Under the pieces are notes generated by a model that ran no database searches, had not been told where the DNA came from, and saw nothing but the letters and a program-made list of their open reading frames with translations. Shown here in pieces: positions 1-5,198 of a stretch of DNA of 6,400 bases (position 1 is the stretch's first letter; the number at the start of each line of letters is the position of its first letter). Source of the DNA: Bacteroidales bacterium (GTDB taxonomy: Bacteria; Bacteroidota; Bacteroidia; Bacteroidales; UBA932); the NCBI GenBank assembly GCA_009784635.1, contig WRBG01000113.1, forward strand, positions 1 to 6,400, given 5' to 3'. The translations under genes were made by a program, and so were the position numbers.

Positions 1-1356
1 GAAAGCGAGGATTTGAGCCTCAGCATCAATGGAGAACATCTAAACCTTTGGTGCGTAGCCCGTGAGGAGAACTACAAGATGCTCGATAACATCATGGGCG
101 AAATCGCCTCCCTGTTCCCTTGGACTTATATCCATATCGGGGGAGACGAGGTAAATCCGGCTCCATGGAAAGAATGTCCGCATTGCCAAGCCCTTATGGT
201 CAAAGAAGGTTTTACCGATATTATGGATTTGCAGGCCTATTTTGTTAAAAGGATGGAAAGGATTGTAGAAAAATACGGAAAAAGGATGATTGGCTGGGAT
301 GAAATTGCAGACCGCGGAACGCTCAGTCCTTCAACGGCCGTAACAGCGTGGAGGGGGGTAAGACATGGTATGGAGGCCCTCCAAAAAGGATACGCTGTGG
401 TCATGCAGCCGGGGCCTTATACCTATTTGGATATGAAGCAGTCTCCCGAAGAGCGCGGCCATACTTGGGCGGCGATTATTAATTTGGAACGCATTTATTC
501 TTTTGACCCCACGGGCGCCGCTCCGTTAAGCCCCCAAGAATCCTCCCTGCTGTTGGGGGTACAGGCCGGATTGTGGGGCGAATTGTTAGACAGGCCGGCC
601 CGGATTGCAGAATACCAACTTTATCCCCGTTTGTGCGCCTTGGCCGAAATTGGATGGACGCCCCAAGAGCAACGCATATGGGAAGATTTTAACATGCGGA
701 TTGGGAGAACCCATTTTGACCGACTGTATGAAATGGGCATTGCTTTTCGCGTGCCTCCTCCCGCAGTGGAATATGTACAGGGAATGATTAGGGTAACGCC
801 TCCTTATCCATGGTCGGTAGTACGCTTTTCCGACAACGATGCCGAACCCCATATACATTCGCCCATAGCTCATTACCCCATTATTACCCACGAGCCGTGG
901 AAATACCGTTTTGCCACTTTTTACAGAGACCGGTATATGAGTCTTGCCGTAGCGGGCGCTCCCAGAGTCTATAAAAGCCCCGCCACCACCATAGAAGCGT
1001 CTTTTGTAACACAACCGCGGTTTCCGCTTGAAAACCTCGCCGACTACAGACGAAATACCTACGTAAGAAGCATAGGTATATTAAAACAAGACGATTACCT
1101 CTTGTACCGGTTTGCCGAGCCTTTGACCAGCGAAAAGATTACGGTAGTAACAGGCATCCCGGGTATTCCCATTTTTTATGTAGAATCGGGCTATGTCGCC
1201 TATTCTTTAGATGGAGAAAACTTTGTAAAAGCCGGCGATTTGGTCTACGGAAGCTTGAGCTTTGCTCCCCCTAAAGGCATTGTTGCGGTCAAAATTGTAG
1301 CCGGAGCCGAAAATTATTCCATTCAAAATGCGTTTACCGACTTGTTGATAGAATAG
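1..1356 (+). CDS. GH20 beta-N-acetylhexosaminidase, 3' part (5' end outside window)
   Basis: The open frame runs in from base 1, so the gene is truncated at the left edge; 451 residues are visible. It belongs to glycoside hydrolase family 20, retaining enzymes that remove terminal GlcNAc or GalNAc by substrate-assisted catalysis. Visible marks, numbered from the first codon: HIGGDEV at 45-51 with the catalytic Asp49-Glu50 pair, GWDEI at 98-102, TAWRG at 115-119, YLDMKQ at 142-147, GVQAGLWGE at 186-194 and the barrel-closing YPRLCALAEIGW at 208-219. Residues from about 252 onward lie beyond the catalytic barrel and look beta-rich. The first part resembles a chitobiase C-terminal-like module (VRFSDNDAEP, then SPIAHYPI), and the last 130 or so resemble a discoidin/F5-8-type module. 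The product is probably secreted or outer-membrane attached, but its N-terminus is not visible. The last 23 bp overlap the converging Ntn-hydrolase gene. Family assignment is firm; the substrate is inferred. Confidence 0.93.
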   Translation, partial: ESEDLSLSINGEHLNLWCVAREENYKMLDNIMGEIASLFPWTYIHIGGDEVNPAPWKECPHCQALMVKEGFTDIMDLQAYFVKRMERIVEKYGKRMIGWDEIADRGTLSPSTAVTAWRGVRHGMEALQKGYAVVMQPGPYTYLDMKQSPEERGHTWAAIINLERIYSFDPTGAAPLSPQESSLLLGVQAGLWGELLDRPARIAEYQLYPRLCALAEIGWTPQEQRIWEDFNMRIGRTHFDRLYEMGIAFRVPPPAVEYVQGMIRVTPPYPWSVVRFSDNDAEPHIHSPIAHYPIITHEPWKYRFATFYRDRYMSLAVAGAPRVYKSPATTIEASFVTQPRFPLENLADYRRNTYVRSIGILKQDDYLLYRFAEPLTSEKITVVTGIPGIPIFYVESGYVAYSLDGENFVKAGDLVYGSLSFAPPKGIVAVKIVAGAENYSIQNAFTDLLIE

Positions 1357-2575
1357 GGGTATAGCCATCCCTAATCCAATGGGAAACCTCAGCATAAGAT
1401 TGGTCTAAAGCCCTTAGGTCAATCTTATCGCTTTTTCTCCACTGCTCGATTTTGGGCAGGAAATAGCCGTATATCTTGTCCTCTATGGGAAGCAGACGCT
1501 GCATATAGCCGGTTCCCTGTGGGTTATATATACCCCTCCAGTAAAAATACCGAGACCCATTGCCGCGCTCTATAGAAAACGATTGGTGCTTGAGCGCAAC
1601 AGCCCACTCGCAAAGGGGCGCATTTTGAGACTGTGCCGTGCGCATGAGCAGGGCCGGTTGTCTGTCGCCGGCAGCTACCCACAGGGGAAGCATGACCGTA
1701 GCCGGAGGATAGCCCAACAGCGTCCACATGATGGTCATTTGGGGGTCTTCGCCCGGCTTCACTCCTTGCATAATTACAGAAGCCGACGTGCTTTTGCGTG
1801 GTATAAAATCTTGGTCAATAAACCATCCGTTGCCCATCTCAAGAACTTCTGCGCTTTTGGTAAGGTCAATACCCAAGAGTGAGTGGTAAAATGAGCGGGA
1901 AACCCCTTGGGCAATCCACAAAGGCGTAATCCCACGGGTTGGGGCCATGCGTCCAAACAATTCCAAAGCATTTTGCTGGCGAATATAGCCCATGCCCTCG
2001 TTAAATCTTCCGGTGTAAGAGAAATTGGTGACAATAAAATAACCTTGAGGGGCAATGGCCGGGTCGTTTACGTCCAATTTTGTGTAACTAAAGTTATTTA
2101 CCTCGTAATAAGCGGCTCCGCCATGGGCGTCAATGACTCCAAAATTAGCCTCCACACCCATGGGTCTCGACAAGGTATCTAAAAAACGCTCAAAGTCGGC
2201 AAGGGTGGCGCAAATGGCTAAGGCTTTAAACATCAATACTCCTTCCTTATCTTTGTCTTTGGTGGAATCATCCTTGTCTTTCAAGTTGTAAGAGGCCGTA
2301 TTCATGATGGAAAAGCCGGCTTCATTGGTTCCCGCCCAAGCCTCTCCTTGGGGGTCGGGGCTGTTGACCAAGGCTAAAAAACGGTATTTCCCAAAAGAGA
2401 AATAGTCAATCCGGTTTTGCTCCTCTCCGGTATCGCGGTGCTTCCACAATAGGGGCCGTCCGTCCGGAGTTACTTTTCCGGTTACGATTGCAGACGTGCA
2501 GGCCAAGAGTTCAGACGTCCCCAAAAAGGCCAAAAAAATCAAGGCGGAGTTCAAAATAATCAGAATCCTTTTCAT
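1334..2575 (-). CDS. Secreted Ntn-hydrolase, C45 / choloylglycine hydrolase-like (linear amide C-N hydrolase)
   Basis: The 413-residue product opens with a signal peptide: MKR, a hydrophobic stretch to about residue 18, then TSELLA before Cys26. The sequence from Cys26 (CTSAIVTGK, then GRPLLWKHRDTG at 39-50) resembles the start of N-terminal-nucleophile cysteine hydrolases such as penicillin acylase, bile-salt hydrolase and acyl-CoA:6-APA acyltransferase. Other family-like blocks are WAGTNEAGFSIMNTASYN (80-97), FGVIDAHGGAAYYEVNN (145-161), VTNFSYTGRF (182-191), and SASVIMQGVKPGEDPQMTIM (264-283). Arg47 and Asp48 are likely counterparts of the conserved Arg/Asp pair near the nucleophile; this is inferred. 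A highly charged loop (99-111, rich in K and D) may be a lineage insertion. The substrate (a linear amide) cannot be named. The gene lies 14 bp downstream of ruvB on the same strand, with no clear promoter in the gap, so it is probably cotranscribed. Its 3' end overlaps the GH20 gene tail to tail. Confidence 0.82.
   Translation of the reverse strand: MKRILIILNSALIFLAFLGTSELLACTSAIVTGKVTPDGRPLLWKHRDTGEEQNRIDYFSFGKYRFLALVNSPDPQGEAWAGTNEAGFSIMNTASYNLKDKDDSTKDKDKEGVLMFKALAICATLADFERFLDTLSRPMGVEANFGVIDAHGGAAYYEVNNFSYTKLDVNDPAIAPQGYFIVTNFSYTGRFNEGMGYIRQQNALELFGRMAPTRGITPLWIAQGVSRSFYHSLLGIDLTKSAEVLEMGNGWFIDQDFIPRKSTSASVIMQGVKPGEDPQMTIMWTLLGYPPATVMLPLWVAAGDRQPALLMRTAQSQNAPLCEWAVALKHQSFSIERGNGSRYFYWRGIYNPQGTGYMQRLLPIEDKIYGYFLPKIEQWRKSDKIDLRALDQSYAEVSHWIRDGYTPILSTSR
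1394..1436 (+). terminator. Putative Rho-independent terminator of the GH20 gene, inside an antisense CDS
   Basis: ATAAGATTG (1394-1402) pairs with CAATCTTAT (1420-1428). The stem continues through two G-U wobbles (1403/1419 and 1404/1418) and CTAA/TTAG (1405-1408/1414-1417) to a 5-nt loop. This makes about 15 pairs, followed by CGC and TTTTT (1432-1436). It begins 38 bp after the GH20 stop codon. In the opposite-strand RNA the two wobbles become C-A mismatches, so the long stem forms well only in + strand RNA. The stem is AT-rich, so its strength is uncertain. Confidence 0.6.
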
Positions 2576-2589
2576 TGTATAAAGTTTTA

Positions 2590-3612
2590 TTAAAAAAGCA
2601 TTTGCGTTTGTTGTCCTTCTTTGGTTACACCCAAGTGTTTATAAGCCAATTCTGTGGCTTCGCGCCCGCGGGGGGTGCGCTGGATAAACCCCTCTTTAAT
2701 CAAAAAAGGTTCATAGACTTCTTCCAACGTGCCGGCTTCTTCGCTCACGGCCGTGGCTATGGTGCTGATGCCCACCGGGCCTCCCTTGAACTTATGGACA
2801 ATGGTAGACAATATCTTGTTATCCATTTGGTCCAAGCCGCGTTTATCTATGTTGAGCGCGTCCAAAGCGTATTGCGTAATGGCTAAATCAATGGCGCCGC
2901 TGCCTTTGACCTGTGCAAAATCCCTAACCCTGCGCAGGAGGGCATTGGCTATACGGGGGGTTCCCCGACTGCGGGATGCGATTTCAAAAGCTGCTTGGGG
3001 TACCACGGATACCTTTAATATATACGCACTCCGCTGCACAATCTTTACAAGCACTTGGGAATCGTAGTACTCTAAATGACATTGAATACCAAAACGCGCC
3101 CTAAGCGGAGCCGTAAGCAGACCGCTGCGGGTGGTAGCCCCAACCAAGGTAAAAGGATTAAGGTTGATTTGCACAGACCGGGCGCCCGGTCCTTTATCAA
3201 TAAGGATATCTATTTTACAATCCTCCATGGCAGAATACAAATACTCCTCAACCACAGGGGAGAGGCGGTGTATCTCATCAATAAAAAGAATGTCGCCGTG
3301 TTCTAAACCGGTCAACAGGCCGGCCAAGTCTCCGGGTTTGTCCAATACAGGGCCGGAAGTGAGCTTCATACCCACCTTGAGTTCCTTGGCAATAATGTGG
3401 GCCAGCGTGGTTTTACCCAAGCCCGGGGGACCATGAAACAGCACGTGGTCCAAGGCTTCGCCCCTAAGCAGGGCGGCTTGTACAAAGACTTTGAGGTTTT
3501 CTAAAATCTTGTCTTGACCCGAAAATTCTTCAAAGACTTGAGGCCGAATATAGGAATCAAATTCACTATCTTTACATTCCTTTTCCCAACGGGGATCAAA
3601 CGATTCTTGCAT
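2590..3612 (-). CDS. ruvB: Holliday junction branch-migration ATPase RuvB
   Basis: RuvB is the hexameric AAA+ motor that, with RuvA, drives branch migration of Holliday junctions during recombinational repair in the cytoplasm. From the chosen Met the protein is 340 residues, the normal family length. Visible motifs: Walker A GPPGLGKT (61-68), Walker B LFIDEIH (109-115), sensor 1 GATTR (158-162) leading into SGLLTAPLRARFG with the arginine finger around 171-173, sensor 2 region RGTPRIANALLRRVRDF (216-232), and the C-terminal winged helix ending RTPRGREATELAYKHLG (312-328). An in-frame ATG at 3669 would add 19 residues (MGTVHILSIF...) that do not look like RuvB. It would also place the start inside the promoter at 3639-3670, so 3612 (MQESFDPRWEKE) is preferred. 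The adjacent downstream gene, 14 bp away, encodes the secreted Ntn hydrolase, which has no functional link to RuvB that I know of. Confidence 0.97.
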   Translation of the reverse strand: MQESFDPRWEKECKDSEFDSYIRPQVFEEFSGQDKILENLKVFVQAALLRGEALDHVLFHGPPGLGKTTLAHIIAKELKVGMKLTSGPVLDKPGDLAGLLTGLEHGDILFIDEIHRLSPVVEEYLYSAMEDCKIDILIDKGPGARSVQINLNPFTLVGATTRSGLLTAPLRARFGIQCHLEYYDSQVLVKIVQRSAYILKVSVVPQAAFEIASRSRGTPRIANALLRRVRDFAQVKGSGAIDLAITQYALDALNIDKRGLDQMDNKILSTIVHKFKGGPVGISTIATAVSEEAGTLEEVYEPFLIKEGFIQRTPRGREATELAYKHLGVTKEGQQTQMLF

Positions 3613-3638
3613 ACCAAAGCGGGGAGCTAAAATTTTTT

Positions 3639-3670
3639 CAAAGATAGATAAGATATGAACAGTCCCCAAA
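3639..3670 (-). promoter_or_regulatory. Bacteroidota-type promoter of ruvB
   Basis: Read on the minus strand, TTTG (complement of 3667-3670) is followed after 20 bp by TATCTTTG (complement of 3639-3646). This matches the Bacteroidota sigma-ABfr consensus of a TTTG -33 element and a TAnnTTTG -7 element with a spacer of about 19-21 bp. Transcription would start a few bases further on, leaving a leader of roughly 20 nt before the ATG at 3612. This is the main argument against the longer ruvB reading frame starting at 3669. Confidence 0.75.
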
Positions 3671-3974
3671 CAGATATATAAAAATAAGAGTCTTTAAGAA
3701 TTAGGTTATGATTATAATTATAGCTTGTTAATATGGTGAATAACTATGATAATAGATTTATTATTAATAGTTTAAAAAATTTTACGCAGTGGATTAAAGG
3801 CTGAAAAATTGTTGAAAAGAAAAGGGTTTTTTATTTGGATGGTATGCTATAAATATCCCTAACATTTTTGTTGAAACCGGCAAAAAAACTTTTCAAAAGT
3901 TGTTGTGGATTTATGAAGAAGAAAATGAACAAGCCAAAAATTTTAGCCTTTGTAGAAAAAATGTTGATAAAATG
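3671..3974. other. AT-rich divergent intergenic region without a convincing gene
   Basis: This stretch separates the divergent ruvB and lipoprotein promoters and is much richer in A and T than the flanking genes. I see no rRNA, tRNA or credible coding sequence in it. It holds A- and T-tracts and one clear small dyad: AACTTTT and AAAAGTT separated by one base (3887-3901), a possible operator, though such dyads arise easily by chance in AT-rich DNA. The two short open frames here (3831-4031 on the minus strand and 3913-4047 on the plus strand) have biased, low-complexity composition and no family resemblance. A small RNA cannot be excluded. Confidence 0.5.
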
Positions 3975-4003
3975 TTTGCGAATAAAAAAAATTTTTATCT
4001 TTG
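3975..4003 (+). promoter_or_regulatory. Bacteroidota-type promoter of the lipoprotein gene
   Basis: TTTG (3975-3978) and TATCTTTG (3996-4003) are spaced by 17 bp, at the short end of the range for Bacteroidota promoters. An A/T-tract fills the spacer. The start would be near 4009, leaving an AT-rich leader of about 70 nt before the ATG at 4079. That leader lacks a Shine-Dalgarno sequence and is A-rich just upstream of the start, as is common in this phylum. Confidence 0.65.
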
Positions 4004-4078
4004 TCTCGAATAAATTTTTTGAACAACCCAAGAAAATAAAATTTTAACAATTTAATATTAACTAAAAATCAATTAATT

Positions 4079-5035
4079 ATGAAAAAATTATTAGTTTTTG
4101 GAGCTGCGCTGGCCTTCAGTTTGAGTGCTTGCGACGACATTCTTAACTCTCTCATTCCCGATCCTATTCCCACTTGTCCTCCCAAGGATTGGACTTACAT
4201 TCAGGCATTCACCGAACCCGGTGGAGACGCGCTTTGTGATTTATTACCCAATGCTCAAGGTCTGCTGGTTAGGAGTACAACTGACCCTGCGGGGGTGGAG
4301 TATCTTGTTAACAAAGCCGGAAGTGTGGTGGTAGTTCCCGCTGTAGGAGGAGAAAAGGTCACCATATGGATAGAAACCACAAGGCCCTATTGGACGCTTT
4401 TTGCTGAAGATGGCAGCCATTTGGACCATTTGGCAACAGAAGATCCGGATTGGGGTTGGAGTGTATCCCTACTTAATGTTGCCGCTCCTTACCTTGGGGC
4501 AGATGTGGAACACACTTCAAACAGCATTACCATAGAAGGCATTGCCAAAGCCAGCTGGATAAGCAATTCATTCCCCGGCTTTACTATGCCTACCTATTCC
4601 GGCTTCATAACCATTGAGCGCTTGAATGCTTTTGTTGGCGGCGAGGCCCTTATTATTGTAAGAGGATATGGAATTGATGATTGCAGCTACACCGGTTTCA
4701 AAATTGTATTTGAAGCACCCACCGACGAGGAAATTCTTGAGGCAGCAGTAGCAGCGCTGGAATTAGAAGAGCCTATAGAAGGCCCAAATCCGGATAATAG
4801 ACTTATTGCCTTGCCGGAAGTAATTGACTTAGGAATGTATACCGTAGATGTTACTTGGACGTCAGATATTGATGGTTGGGCTGGTGTTTCCTATACTAAT
4901 CTTCCCGCATTTGATGGTGCATATGGTATGCGTTTCCCCCACGCCAGTGTAGTAGGCGGTTCTGTAACTTTTGTTGCAACACTTACTTTTAATGGAGAAA
5001 CAACGACCAAAGAATTTACATTTGACATTGAGTAA
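4079..5035 (+). CDS. Putative surface lipoprotein with C-terminal bacterial Ig-like domain
   Basis: The 318-residue product begins with a type II signal peptide: MKK, a hydrophobic core, and the lipobox LSAC with acylated Cys18. Cys18 is followed by Asp-Asp, an acidic pair of the sort associated with surface export of lipoproteins in Bacteroidota. A proline-rich linker (about 27-36, IPDPIPTCPP) leads to a central region (about 38-213) that I do not recognise. It is rich in beta-type sequence and aromatic residues and has Cys at 33, 53 and 202. The last hundred residues (about 215-318) resemble the 'atrophied' bacterial Ig-like domain: DEEILEAAVAALELEEPI, then LPEVIDLG, VTWTSDIDG, and the closing VTFVATLTFNGETTTKEFTF. 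This suggests adhesion or scaffolding at the cell surface, but no catalytic site is visible. The gene has its own promoter and a terminator after it, so it appears monocistronic. The lipoprotein call is strong; the function is unknown. Confidence 0.88.
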   Translation: MKKLLVFGAALAFSLSACDDILNSLIPDPIPTCPPKDWTYIQAFTEPGGDALCDLLPNAQGLLVRSTTDPAGVEYLVNKAGSVVVVPAVGGEKVTIWIETTRPYWTLFAEDGSHLDHLATEDPDWGWSVSLLNVAAPYLGADVEHTSNSITIEGIAKASWISNSFPGFTMPTYSGFITIERLNAFVGGEALIIVRGYGIDDCSYTGFKIVFEAPTDEEILEAAVAALELEEPIEGPNPDNRLIALPEVIDLGMYTVDVTWTSDIDGWAGVSYTNLPAFDGAYGMRFPHASVVGGSVTFVATLTFNGETTTKEFTFDIE

Positions 5036-5056
5036 TTACAGGATACCTTATTAAAA

Positions 5057-5077
5057 AGCCATGGGTATTATATGGCT
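5057..5077 (+). other. Hairpin downstream of the lipoprotein gene
   Basis: AGCCAT (5057-5062) and ATGGCT (5072-5077) form a perfect 6-bp stem with a 9-nt loop, starting 21 bp after the lipoprotein stop. It is preceded by an A-run (5053-5057) and followed by AAA, not a T-run. It is therefore unlikely to terminate + strand transcripts alone; it may protect the mRNA 3' end upstream of the stronger hairpin at 5090. On the minus strand the A-run becomes a T-run, so it could also act as a weak terminator from the right. Confidence 0.4.
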
Positions 5078-5089
5078 AAAGGCAACAGG

Positions 5090-5117
5090 GCCACCGGAAG
5101 CGGTGGCTCTTTGTTTT
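5090..5117 (+). terminator. Rho-independent terminator of the lipoprotein gene
   Basis: GCCACCG (5090-5096) pairs perfectly with CGGTGGC (5101-5107) across the 4-nt loop GAAG, followed by the T-rich tail TCTTTGTTTT (5108-5117). It is GC-rich and compact, 55 bp after the stop at 5035 and about 80 bp before the next start, so it should separate the lipoprotein from the downstream nuclease gene. Confidence 0.85.
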
Positions 5118-5151
5118 ACATTGCGTTTTATCATTGCCCCCCTCCATCTTG

Positions 5152-5171
5152 AGAAAATTTTCTTACCTTTG
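5152..5171 (+). promoter_or_regulatory. -7 promoter element of the Rpn gene with an adjoining palindrome
   Basis: TACCTTTG (5164-5171) fits the TAnnTTTG -7 element, 27 bp before the ATG at 5199. No good TTTG lies 17-21 bp upstream, so the -33 element is missing or degenerate. A perfect 12-bp palindrome, AGAAAATTTTCT (5152-5163), abuts the -7 box and occupies the spacer, where a repressor could block RNA polymerase. The palindrome is AT-rich and may be chance. Confidence 0.5.
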
Positions 5172-5198
5172 TTGTGTAAACCATAATGAATAGATAAG

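Noticed and set aside
586..1014. 142-codon open frame on the minus strand
   Set aside because: It lies wholly within the conserved GH20 coding sequence and its translation resembles no protein family.
1583..2182. Plus-strand open frames of 91-99 codons within the Ntn-hydrolase region
   Set aside because: They overlap a full-length minus-strand gene with a signal peptide and family motifs, and have no recognisable features of their own.
3899..3912. TGTGGATTT as a DnaA-box-like element suggesting an origin
   Set aside because: It is a single imperfect site (two mismatches to TGTGGATAA) with no cluster and no origin-associated genes nearby.
3831..4031. 66-codon minus-strand frame in the intergenic region
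   Set aside because: The translation is Phe/Ile/Lys/Asn-rich low complexity expected from AT-rich noncoding DNA, and it covers the lipoprotein promoter.
3913..4047. 44-codon + strand frame starting MKKKMNKPKILAF
   Set aside because: It runs through the likely promoter at 3975-4003, has a Lys/Ile/Phe-biased composition and no evident ribosome-binding site. A small peptide cannot be fully excluded.
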